Positions 7,374-13,389 are shown, counted from the stretch's first letter. The stretch: 14,832 nt of DNA from Thalassospiraceae bacterium (GCA_030637205.1 DAOVVL010000011.1:1-14832); one strand, 5' to 3'. The notes: generated by a model from the letters alone, not told the origin. Numbers and translations are program-made.

Positions 7374-7952
7374 TCAGGACCCTTCCGGTTCGCCCTCTTC
7401 CTTGGGGATGTCAGCATCTTCGTACGTGGCTTGCAAGGCTTCGGGTGCTGCTTCGGGTGCTACTTCGGGTGCTGCTTCGGGTGCTGCTTCGGGTGCTGCT
7501 GCTTCGGGTGCTGCTTCGGGTGCTGCTTCAACAACAGGCTCTGCGGCGGGCGCTGGTGCGGCTTCAGCAACAGGCTCAGGTGCAGCTTCAACAACAGGTT
7601 CTGCGGCGGGCGCTGGTGCTGGTGCGGGTGCGGGTTTTGGTTCTACCGGGTTTTCTGCAGCTTCGGCGGAAATTTCCTGCTGAATGGCCTGCATGTCCAT
7701 TTCGTCTTCTTCCGGTTCTTCCACTTCAACATAACGCTGAAGGCCGGTGATCAGGGCGTCTTCCAATTCTTGAAAGTCAACGCGTTCCTCGGCGATTTCG
7801 CGAAGCGCGACCACCGGGTTTTTATCGTTGTCACGTTCAAGGGTCAGCTCGGAACCGGATGCAATGTTGCGCGCACGCTGGGCGGCAGTCATCACCAGAT
7901 TAAAGCGATTGGGAATTTTTTCGACGCAGTCTTCGACCGTTACGCGGGCCAT
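7374..7952 (-). CDS. rpoZ: RNA polymerase omega subunit with long Ala/Pro/Glu repeat tail
   Basis: Omega helps fold and hold beta' in RNA polymerase and contributes to a ppGpp binding site. Residues 1 to about 75 are the usual core: MARVTVEDCVEKIPNRFNLV, then AAQRARNIASG and the segment KNPVVALREIAEERVDF. An acidic stretch follows (about 75-105). Then comes a low-complexity tail (about 106-178) built from AAPE units and two near-identical 12-residue APAPAAEPVVEA units, and the protein ends in a charged 20-residue piece. At 192 residues it is far longer than most alphaproteobacterial omegas, which often have only a short acidic tail. The ATG at 7952 has GGAG nine bases upstream. It precedes rsh, the common rpoZ-spoT/rsh order. 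The tail is encoded by the DNA repeats at 7438-7620. Confidence 0.95.
   Translation of the reverse strand: MARVTVEDCVEKIPNRFNLVMTAAQRARNIASGSELTLERDNDKNPVVALREIAEERVDFQELEDALITGLQRYVEVEEPEEDEMDMQAIQQEISAEAAENPVEPKPAPAPAPAPAAEPVVEAAPEPVAEAAPAPAAEPVVEAAPEAAPEAAAPEAAPEAAPEVAPEAAPEALQATYEDADIPKEEGEPEGS
7438..7524. repeat. Seven tandem 12-bp units inside rpoZ
   Basis: The unit GCTTCGGGTGCT occurs seven times in a row. The third copy (7462-7473) begins with A in place of G, and one extra GCT (7498-7500) is inserted before the sixth copy. All copies are in frame and encode Glu-Ala-Ala-Pro on the minus strand. The near-perfect identity suggests recent expansion or contraction by slippage. Confidence 0.92.
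7525..7620. repeat. Two 36-bp near-identical repeats inside rpoZ
   Basis: The 36-base units at 7525-7560 and 7585-7620 differ at only two positions. They flank a related 24-base unit (7561-7584). Both encode APAPAAEPVVEA in the omega tail, so length changes here would keep the reading frame. Confidence 0.88.
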
Positions 7953-8069
7953 GCCGGGGGTCTCCAGTCATTGGTTATCTTGTTGGTTATCAGGGGGCCT
8001 TGCTCAAGCGACCCTGTATATTTGCAAGAGCAGCATAAGGCAGGGATACTTGGAGTAATACCTCCCTTT

Positions 8070-8603
8070 TTATGCTCCCGCCCCAGCGCCTTCTTTCAGC
8101 GGTCTGGCGACCTTGTCTGGCCCCAGCGCCTTGATCAGGTGATCGAGGCTTTCCCCGGTGGCGGGATGGGTCCAGTCCGGTGCGATATCGGCCAGCGGCA
8201 GCAACACAAACGCGCGGCCAGCCATTCGGGCATGGGGCAAAACCGGGCCTTTTTTGAGGCCGCTCACTGTTTGGCCGTCATAATCCAGTAGATCCAGATC
8301 CAGCACCCGGGGCGCGTTTTTCACCGCCCCGGACCCGGTCCGGGCGCGGCCAAATGTGTGTTCCAGTGCATGCAGGCGTTTTAACAACTCACCCGCGTCC
8401 AGTGGCGTTTTCAGTCGGGCGACGCCATTGATGAACCACGGCTGGTCAGAGGCCGGCACCGGGGCGCTTTCAAACCATCTCGACACCTCAGCCACGTCAA
8501 TATCTGCATCCAGATCGAGCTGTTGAAGCGCCGCCATACAGGTGTGCAAGGCAGAGCCGTGTTCGGGATGGGGAAGGTTTGCACCGATGCCGATCAAAAT
8601 CAT
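8070..8603 (-). CDS. folK: 2-amino-4-hydroxy-6-hydroxymethyldihydropteridine pyrophosphokinase
   Basis: FolK transfers pyrophosphate from ATP to 6-hydroxymethyl-7,8-dihydropterin, the step before dihydropteroate synthesis in folate formation. The 177-residue product begins MILIGIGANL. It has the substrate motif ESAPVPASDQPWFING (45-60), the metal-binding motif APRVLDLDLLDYDG with Asp102 and Asp104, and the closing motif PHARMAGRAFVLLPLADIAP. I chose the ATG at 8603-8601 because homologues start right at the first strand; the frame is open to 8675, but the added 24 residues look non-coding. The ribosome binding site is weak. A possible minus-strand promoter (TTGGGC, 16 bases, TATATC) lies around 8650-8680. 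rpoZ follows 117 bases downstream. Confidence 0.95.
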   Translation of the reverse strand: MILIGIGANLPHPEHGSALHTCMAALQQLDLDADIDVAEVSRWFESAPVPASDQPWFINGVARLKTPLDAGELLKRLHALEHTFGRARTGSGAVKNAPRVLDLDLLDYDGQTVSGLKKGPVLPHARMAGRAFVLLPLADIAPDWTHPATGESLDHLIKALGPDKVARPLKEGAGAGA

Positions 8604-8684
8604 TGAAAAACCAATCTTTTTGAGCGGTGTTGCGTCTAAGGCACCGCGATATACCTTGCCCCGGTTGCAGCCCAAGACCTATGA

Positions 8685-8713
8685 TTGTCGCCATAGATCA
8701 ACAAATTTATTTT
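8685..8713 (+). promoter_or_regulatory. Possible sigma-70 promoter for the NYN-UDG-thrH operon
   Basis: TTGTCG (8685-8690) and TATTTT (8708-8713) are spaced by 17 bases in an AT-rich patch of the divergent folK/NYN gap. Each box matches consensus at four of six positions. The predicted start point is about 25 bases before the ATG at 8744, with AAGGAA in between as ribosome binding site. Confidence 0.35.
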
Positions 8714-8743
8714 TAACGTACGTATATTTAAGGAATAGAAAAC

Positions 8744-9409
8744 ATGCCCTTTTACCCCCAAGAGCGGGTGGCCCTGTTTATTGACGGGTCCAACCTGTAC
8801 GCCGCCGCCAAGGCGCTGGCATTTGACATTGATTACAAGCTGCTGCTCAAACATTTTGCCACCAAAGGTCAGCTGGTGCGGGCGTTTTATTACACAGCCC
8901 TCATAGACGAACAGGAATACTCGCCCCTTCGCCCGCTGGTCGATTGGCTGGATTACAACGGCTATACCATGGTGACCAAGCGCGCCAAGGAATTCACCGA
9001 TGCCGCCGGACGGCGCAAGATCAAAGGCAATATGGATATTGAGCTGGCGCTGGACATGATGGAAATGGCCCAGTATCTGGACCATATCGTGCTTTTTTCC
9101 GGCGATGGCGATTTCCGCCGCCTGGTCGAAGCCGTGCAACGGCGCGGCGTGCGCGTTTCGGTGGTTTCTACCGTGAAATCCAGCCCGCCCATGGTCGCAG
9201 ATGAGCTGCGCCGCCAGGCCGACACGTTTATCGAACTGGAACAGATCAAGGGATCAATCTCGCGCCCTGACCGCCCGGCCCGGCCCGACGATCATCCGCA
9301 CATCGCCGACGCACCCGCAGACGACCCAGGCGAAGATATTGATGAAGATGACGCACCTACTGATGACGCCCCGCCCCAAACGCCGGGCGATTTTGCCAAG
9401 CTGGTATAA
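8744..9409 (+). CDS. LabA-like NYN (PIN-fold) domain protein
   Basis: The 221-residue protein is a NYN/LabA-like member of the PIN nuclease superfamily (DUF88). The four acidic active-site elements are visible: FIDGSNLY with Asp14, KGNMDIELALDMM with Asp98, and SGDGDF with Asp121 and Asp123. The fold ends near residue 168. After it comes a disordered, strongly acidic tail (about 172-221) rich in Asp, Pro and Ala. The ATG at 8744 has AAGGAA upstream. Members are thought to be metal-dependent RNases, but substrates are mostly unknown, so the intact acidic set only suggests nuclease activity. It leads a plus-strand cluster, with the UDG gene starting 11 bases after its stop. Confidence 0.92.
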   Translation: MPFYPQERVALFIDGSNLYAAAKALAFDIDYKLLLKHFATKGQLVRAFYYTALIDEQEYSPLRPLVDWLDYNGYTMVTKRAKEFTDAAGRRKIKGNMDIELALDMMEMAQYLDHIVLFSGDGDFRRLVEAVQRRGVRVSVVSTVKSSPPMVADELRRQADTFIELEQIKGSISRPDRPARPDDHPHIADAPADDPGEDIDEDDAPTDDAPPQTPGDFAKLV

Positions 9410-9420
9410 CGTTCAGGCCC

Positions 9421-10047
9421 ATGCAATTGCGCGCACCTCAAGCAAACTGTAGCCAATGCCCCCGGCTGGTGGACTTTCGCAACACAAATCGCGAACAATA
9501 CCCGGCATTTTTCAATGCTCCGGTGCCGGCTTTCGGGCCGCTCACCGCGCCATTGCTGGTGGTGGGGCTGGCACCGGGTTTGAAAGGCGCCAACCAGACC
9601 GGGCGGCCCTTTACCGGCGATGCGGCCGGCGATCTGTTATATCCGACCCTGATCAAGTTTGGTCTGGCGGTCGGCGATTACGGGGCAAACTCTGACGACG
9701 GTCTGGAAATGGCCCACGTGCGCATCACCAATGCGGTGCGCTGCGTGCCGCCGCAAAACAAGGTAATCGCTGCTGAAATAACGGCTTGCAACGACTTTTT
9801 AACATCCGAGATCAAAGCCATGAAGAACCTGAGCGCCATCGTGGCGCTGGGAACCGTGGCCCATGGCGCAGTTCTTTCGGCACTGGGCCTGAAAAAAAGC
9901 GCCTTCAAGTTTGCCCACGGCGCGCAACACCCGGTGAGCGACACCTTGATGCTGGCCGACAGCTATCACTGCTCGCGCTACAACACCAATACCGGGCGGC
10001 TGACCCCGGAAATGTTCGAAGCCGTGTTCGCCGCAATCCAAGTCTGA
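9421..10047 (+). CDS. Uracil-DNA glycosylase, family 5-like, Fe-S type
   Basis: This 208-residue protein is a uracil-DNA glycosylase of the iron-sulfur group, which removes uracil or deaminated bases from DNA to start base-excision repair. Four Cys placed as in that group (Cys10, Cys13, Cys108, Cys123; spacing C-X2-C and C-X14-C) should hold a [4Fe-4S] cluster. The first motif reads GLAPG (49-53), as in family 5 (UDGb), not the GEGPG of family 4, and is followed by GANQTGRPFTGDAAGDLLY. The second motif reads YHCSRYNTNTGRLT, where many family members have HPS. The family assignment is by motif only. It lies 11 bases after the NYN gene and 42 bases before thrH. Confidence 0.92.
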   Translation: MQLRAPQANCSQCPRLVDFRNTNREQYPAFFNAPVPAFGPLTAPLLVVGLAPGLKGANQTGRPFTGDAAGDLLYPTLIKFGLAVGDYGANSDDGLEMAHVRITNAVRCVPPQNKVIAAEITACNDFLTSEIKAMKNLSAIVALGTVAHGAVLSALGLKKSAFKFAHGAQHPVSDTLMLADSYHCSRYNTNTGRLTPEMFEAVFAAIQV

Positions 10048-10089
10048 TACCATCCCCATCCAACAGGGATTCTCGGGAGGGTTTGGTAC

Positions 10090-10695
10090 ATGCGCGTGGT
10101 CTGTCTTGATCTCGAAGGGGTTTTGGTGCCCGAAGTGTGGCTGGGCGTGGCTGATGAGACCAAACTTGACGGGCTTCGCCTGACCACGCGAGACATGCCC
10201 GATTATGCGGAGCTGATGGCCCATCGCCTCAAAATTCTCGATGAAAACGACATCGGCATTGATCTGATCCAAAACGTGATCTCCACGCTTCAACCCCTTC
10301 CCGGGGCAAAGGAATTTCTCGACCGGCTGCGCGGCGAAGCACAGGTCATCATCCTGTCGGACACCTTTTACGAATTTGCCACGCCCTTGATGGAACACCT
10401 GGATCGCCCGACCATCTTTTGCCATTACCTCGATGTGCAAGATGGCCGCATTTCAGGCTACCGGCTGCGCACCGACGACCACAAAACCAAGACCGTCAAT
10501 GCGTTGAAAGAACTCAATTTCACGGTGGCGGCGGCGGGCGACAGCTATAACGATGTGGGTATGATCCAGGCCGCCCACGTCAGCTCTTTTTTCTGTGCCC
10601 CCGATCGGGTTCTGGCCGATTTTCCGGACGTTGCCCACACGCAAGATTATGACCTACTGGCTGATTATCTGCTGAACACCCCGGCTGGCGCGTGA
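10090..10695 (+). CDS. thrH: Phosphoserine phosphatase/homoserine phosphotransferase ThrH
   Basis: The 201-residue protein matches the ThrH branch of the HAD superfamily, known from Pseudomonas aeruginosa to dephosphorylate phosphoserine and to move the phosphate to homoserine. The HAD motifs are all visible: DLEGVLVPE with the nucleophile Asp7 and acid/base Glu9, LSDTFYEF (89-96), a basic residue region near Lys132, and AAGDSYNDVGM (148-158). The segment TTRDMPDYAELMAHRL is typical of ThrH and separates it from ordinary SerB. The ATG at 10090 has a strong GGGAGGG upstream. It could supply serine or serve threonine synthesis; the window does not show which. The DUF4169 gene starts three bases after its TGA. 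Confidence 0.95.
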   Translation: MRVVCLDLEGVLVPEVWLGVADETKLDGLRLTTRDMPDYAELMAHRLKILDENDIGIDLIQNVISTLQPLPGAKEFLDRLRGEAQVIILSDTFYEFATPLMEHLDRPTIFCHYLDVQDGRISGYRLRTDDHKTKTVNALKELNFTVAAAGDSYNDVGMIQAAHVSSFFCAPDRVLADFPDVAHTQDYDLLADYLLNTPAGA

Positions 10696-10698
10696 GCC

Positions 10699-10902
10699 AT
10701 GGGCGATATCGTCAACCTCAACAAGGCCCGCAAGGCCACCACCAAAGCAAAAAAGACGGCAAAGGCTGCTGAAAACCGCACCAAGCACGGCCAAAGCAAA
10801 GCCGAGCGCGAACGCCACGCCGCCAAACAAACGCTGGAAACGCACATTCTGGACGGCAAAAAGCGCGAAACCGCTGAAAACAGCGATGATGGGTCCGAAT
10901 AG
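10699..10902 (+). CDS. DUF4169 family small basic protein
   Basis: The 67-residue protein begins MGDIVNLNKARKATTKAKK and continues with a Lys/Arg/Ala-rich helix and the conserved segment NRTKHGQSKAERERHAA, which fits the alphaproteobacterial DUF4169 family. The function is unknown. No membrane segment or cysteine is present, and the composition suggests a nucleic acid or ribosome contact, which is inference only. The ATG lies three bases after the thrH stop, so the two genes are co-transcribed and probably translationally linked. Confidence 0.88.
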   Translation: MGDIVNLNKARKATTKAKKTAKAAENRTKHGQSKAERERHAAKQTLETHILDGKKRETAENSDDGSE

Positions 10903-10919
10903 TTTTTGAATTTCAAATG

Positions 10920-10954
10920 ATTGCTGGCGGTTCTTAAACCAGTTTCCCAGCAAT
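10920..10954. terminator. Hairpin between convergent DUF4169 and DUF4170 genes
   Basis: ATTGCTGG (10920-10927) and CCAGCAAT (10947-10954) form a perfect 8-bp stem, with an inner GGTT/AACC pairing in the loop. It lies in the 58-base gap between two converging genes. No clear U-run follows on either strand, so termination in either direction is likely but not certain. Confidence 0.55.
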
Positions 10955-10960
10955 GACCGC

Positions 10961-11200
10961 TTATTCGTCTTCGTGTTCCGGGTCATCGAGCATCCGATGC
11001 AGATGCACCAGCACGTATTTCATGTGGGCGTTGTCCACATTGGCGTGTGAGGCTTCGCGCCACGCGTCCAACGCTTCCTTGTTGTTGGGGAAGATGCCCA
11101 CGATATCCAGCGACGACGGATCTGAGAAATCGCAGGTTTGCGGGTCGTCCACATGGCCACCAAAGACCAGATGCAACAGGTGTTTGTCGGGTGCGCTCAT
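10961..11200 (-). CDS. DUF4170 family protein
   Basis: The 79-residue protein has the features of the DUF4170 family: LVFGGHV near the N-terminus, LDIVGIFPNNKEALDAW in the middle, and VDNAHMKYVLVHLHRMLD toward the end. The function is unknown. It is small, soluble and acidic at the C-terminus (DDPEHEDE). The ATG at 11200 has AGGAG upstream. It is read away from the MerR-cyclase gene, across a 241-base control region, and converges on the DUF4169 gene. Confidence 0.88.
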   Translation of the reverse strand: MSAPDKHLLHLVFGGHVDDPQTCDFSDPSSLDIVGIFPNNKEALDAWREASHANVDNAHMKYVLVHLHRMLDDPEHEDE

Positions 11201-11318
11201 GGGGCGGGGAACTCCTGTGAAAAAATGGGAAACGGCTTCAATTTAACCTTAGGCCATACTTAGCCCCACATGGTTGTTGAGACAATATCCAATGTATGCG
11301 TCCATTTAATTCAAGTAT

Positions 11319-11347
11319 TTGAAAGTGTTGTACTGTCTAAATATTTT
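11319..11347 (+). promoter_or_regulatory. Probable promoter of the MerR-cyclase gene
   Basis: TTGAAA (11319-11324) and TATTTT (11342-11347) are separated by 17 bases, matching the sigma-70 boxes at five and four of six positions. The spacer contains the first 13-bp operator copy. The predicted transcript would begin near 11354 and have about 88 bases of leader before the ATG at 11442. Confidence 0.5.
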
Positions 11348-11383
11348 ATTTGACTTATTGGACAGTATAATTAGACTGTCTAA
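11328..11383 (+). promoter_or_regulatory. Operator array: three copies of a 13-bp near-palindrome
   Basis: The motif TTRKACTGTCYAA occurs three times: TTGTACTGTCTAA at 11328-11340, TTGGACAGTATAA (reverse orientation) at 11358-11370, and TTAGACTGTCTAA at 11371-11383. The third is a perfect palindrome around a central T, and the second and third abut. The first lies between the proposed -35 and -10, the usual place for a MerR-type site; the others cover the start of the transcript. The obvious candidate to bind here is the MerR-type domain encoded just downstream. Confidence 0.65.
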
Positions 11384-11441
11384 ATAGAAAAGCAATTGGC
11401 AGAACGCTGGTTATTTCAATTTGGGGAATGGGGCCAGACAC

Positions 11442-12944
11442 ATGCTTTCGAGTAAAGAGCTGTTAGAGCGCGCAGGTATCTCGCGCGCCACGCTTAACAA
11501 CTACATTCATTTAGGGCTGCTGCCCAAACCGGAAATCCGCGCCACCGCCGAGGGTGCCCGATCGACGCGCATGGGCTACTTCCCCGAAGCGGCACTGGAT
11601 GCCATCGCCGAGATCGCGCGCCTGAAATCCGAAGGCCAAAGCATCGCCGACATCACGGCGCACCTCGTTCCTGATCCACAACCGACATCGGCCACCGTGA
11701 CGCCGATCCCGACACAGGGCGGCAAGGAGATCTCGCCCACCAACCTGTCGCTCGATCAAGTCACGTGCCCCGCCTATCTGGTCAATGCCATGTTCGAGCT
11801 GGAATGGAGCAACGAAGCCGCCCGCGACCTGCTGGTCGGCCCCGGTGCCAAACTGGCGCGCGATATTACGGAACGTGGCATCTTTTCCATGTTGCTGGCG
11901 CACGGAACCACCGCGCGGGCATCCGAAGGGCTGGAAGAAATGCTGGCGTTTCACCTCGGCATTGCCAAAAACCGCATCGGCAAGCCGGTGATGCTGAACC
12001 TCGACGCCGAGGTCGATCAAAGCGACCGTTCAAGGCTTGGCGAAATTTATGACGACGTTTCCCCCCTGCCGCCCGGCGGTGTGCTGCACACGCAGGTCAA
12101 CCTGGCGCGACGCGGCGAGAAAGAAAACTGGCACAACATCTATGCCAGCTTTTTCCGCGAAGGCATCTTTTTTGCCTATTCCCCGGTGGTCGATGAAGAA
12201 AACGCGCTGATGGATCTGTTGGCCCGGCGCGACATCGTGATCCGCGATCTTTTGAAAAAGCGCCGCCCGTACCTGACGCCCATGTCGGTGGTGGTGGCGG
12301 ATTTGCAGAACTCGGTCAAGATTTGCGCCGAACTGCCGCCGGAAGAATATTTCGAGCTGATCAACGACGTATGGGCCGCGATGGAGCCGATTTTGCGCAA
12401 ATATCACGGCACCCACGGCAAACACGTCGGCGACGGCATGGTCTATTATTTTTTCCCCCAACCGGACTGCAATTACCTGCTCAATGCCATCAACTGCGCC
12501 CATGATATGAAAATCGCCATGGCCGAGGTCAGCCGCCAGTGGCAGAAACGCAAAAACTGGCTGAATGTGTTGATGCTCAACATCGGGTTGGTCGAAGGCC
12601 AGGAATGGTTCGGCACCTACCAGACCCCGACCCACATCGAATTTACCGTGCTGGGCGATACCATGAACGTGGCCGGGCGGCTCAGTGATTTTGCCCGCGA
12701 TGGTTCCATCTGGATCACCAAGAACATGCTGGGCAAGCTGACCACCCAGGAGCGCGCCCCCATTGCATACGGGATTCGCCGCAAAAGCGAAGACGGCAGT
12801 GATTTGGTGATCCGCGAAACCTATTCACGAATATCCAACATGGTTGATCTGGAAAACCCGCGCTATGAAAAGTTCCGCGACATTGCGGTGCTGGCCGTGG
12901 CCGAAGTGCTGGATGTGGAACCGGCCAACGACGAAACGGCTTAG
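11442..12944 (+). CDS. MerR-type HTH - PAS-like - class III nucleotide cyclase fusion
   Basis: The 500-residue protein joins three parts. Residues 1-75 are a MerR-type winged helix (SSKELLERAGISRATLNNYI, then HLGLLPKPE). Residues about 100-250 look PAS-like. Residues about 280-445 are a class III adenylate/guanylate cyclase domain that keeps the metal-binding Asp287 (VVVADLQ) and Asp331 (KHVGDGM), Lys327 in the base-recognition position, and Asn409 and Arg413 in the transition-state motif (GDTMNVAGRL). The second base-recognition position appears to be Glu400 (HIEFTVLGD) where adenylate cyclases usually have Asp or Thr, so cAMP is likely but not certain. A helix (ALMDLLARRDIVIRDLL) links sensor and cyclase. 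There is no membrane segment. The ATG at 11442 was chosen over a TTG at 11421 because the HTH begins right there. It probably regulates its own promoter through the upstream operators. Confidence 0.88.
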   Translation: MLSSKELLERAGISRATLNNYIHLGLLPKPEIRATAEGARSTRMGYFPEAALDAIAEIARLKSEGQSIADITAHLVPDPQPTSATVTPIPTQGGKEISPTNLSLDQVTCPAYLVNAMFELEWSNEAARDLLVGPGAKLARDITERGIFSMLLAHGTTARASEGLEEMLAFHLGIAKNRIGKPVMLNLDAEVDQSDRSRLGEIYDDVSPLPPGGVLHTQVNLARRGEKENWHNIYASFFREGIFFAYSPVVDEENALMDLLARRDIVIRDLLKKRRPYLTPMSVVVADLQNSVKICAELPPEEYFELINDVWAAMEPILRKYHGTHGKHVGDGMVYYFFPQPDCNYLLNAINCAHDMKIAMAEVSRQWQKRKNWLNVLMLNIGLVEGQEWFGTYQTPTHIEFTVLGDTMNVAGRLSDFARDGSIWITKNMLGKLTTQERAPIAYGIRRKSEDGSDLVIRETYSRISNMVDLENPRYEKFRDIAVLAVAEVLDVEPANDETA

Positions 12945-13028
12945 AACACACCCGCCCTCCCCTGATTTGAATTGTAGATAGATATTGGTTTAATCTGTCC
13001 GCTACTAGGCTTGCTTTGGAGGGCAGCG

Positions 13029-13217
13029 ATGGAAGACCCGGAAAAATTTGAGATCACCGGCATCAGCCAGATCACTATTCATAAGAAATGGATATGGATT
13101 GTTGCCGGCGTTGTCTTCGTATTCGTGATGATCGTCGGGCCAATGTTTTGGGTTGTCGCCACTTCCATGCCCGCCACGGTGAACACAGGCGGCTATACCA
13201 ATCTCAAGGATTGGTGA
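13029..13217 (+). CDS. Small single-pass membrane protein, frame reopens after TGA
   Basis: The 62-residue product has a polar N-terminus (MEDPEKFEITGISQITIHKK), one strong membrane segment (WIWIVAGVVFVFVMIVGPMF) and a short tail ending TNLKDW. The ATG at 13029 has GGAGGG seven bases upstream and is preferred over a TTG at 13011. The family is not recognised. The TGA stop at 13215-13217 is followed in the same frame by 38 sense codons that encode a second membrane segment, so the real product may be about 101 residues, or the gene may be broken by a nonsense mutation (see 13218-13334). It lies 84 bases after the cyclase gene on the same strand. Confidence 0.65.
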   Translation: MEDPEKFEITGISQITIHKKWIWIVAGVVFVFVMIVGPMFWVVATSMPATVNTGGYTNLKDW

Positions 13218-13334
13218 TTTCAGGTCGCTTATAAAATCCAATTTGAAAGCCTATTCTACACATTGATCATTTGGGCGGTCAGCTTCTACCAGATCTGGTT
13301 TATGAAGTTTCCTGAAAACCCTGAGCAGGGATAA
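13218..13334 (+). other. In-frame continuation after the TGA: second membrane segment
   Basis: In the same frame as the gene ending at 13217, 38 codons follow before a TAA at 13332-13334. They encode FQVAYKIQFESLFYTLIIWA, then VSFYQIWFMKFPENPEQG. The stretch holds a clear membrane helix with aromatic ends and a polar tail, unlike random translation. It has no convincing start codon or ribosome binding site of its own. It is best read as the second half of one two-helix protein, reached by read-through or separated by mutation. A TGG-to-TGA change at 13215-13217 would explain it simply. Confidence 0.55.
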
Positions 13335-13371
13335 ATATGGCTATTTCCCAGTACTTACGGGTGCTAATTGG

Positions 13372-13389
13372 AAATATTAGATAATATTT
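13372..13389. promoter_or_regulatory. Perfect AT-rich palindrome upstream of the lipoprotein gene
   Basis: AAATATTA-GA-TAATATTT is an 8-bp perfect inverted repeat with a two-base centre, 78 bases before the lipoprotein ATG. It resembles a dimeric repressor or activator site. It differs from the TTRKACTGTCYAA motif near the cyclase, so a different regulator is expected. Confidence 0.45.

Noticed and set aside
7438..7620. Regular repeats that could suggest a CRISPR array
   Set aside because: The units are 12 and 36 bases without unique spacers, lie inside a coding frame, and encode a protein repeat. They are a coding tandem repeat.
8041..8072. Imperfect hairpin followed by a T-run after rpoZ's upstream gap
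   Set aside because: AGGGA and TCCCT pair weakly around a mismatched middle, and the T-run is on the plus strand, where no gene ends. On the minus strand it lacks a U-run, so it is not a supported folK terminator.
7365..8291. Plus-strand frame of 308 codons with Cys/Gly/Phe repeats opposite rpoZ and folK
   Set aside because: The CFGC repeats are just the other-strand reading of the AAPE-coding repeats in rpoZ, and the rest is antisense to folK. No ribosome binding site or family match supports it.
11351..11371. TTGACT and TATAAT as a promoter pair for the cyclase gene
   Set aside because: The two boxes are only 10 bases apart, far too close for sigma-70. The pair TTGAAA/TATTTT with 17 bases fits better.
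13215..13250. Possible selenocysteine insertion at the in-frame TGA
   Set aside because: The possible hairpin is AT-rich, has a large loop and surrounds the TGA. A bacterial SECIS would be a compact stem-loop just downstream. The residue context (Asp-Trp before a membrane helix) also does not look like a redox site.
13336..13383. Short frame MAISQYLRVLIGNIR after the membrane protein
   Set aside because: It has only 15 codons, no clear ribosome binding site and no family resemblance; it overlaps the AT-rich palindrome.
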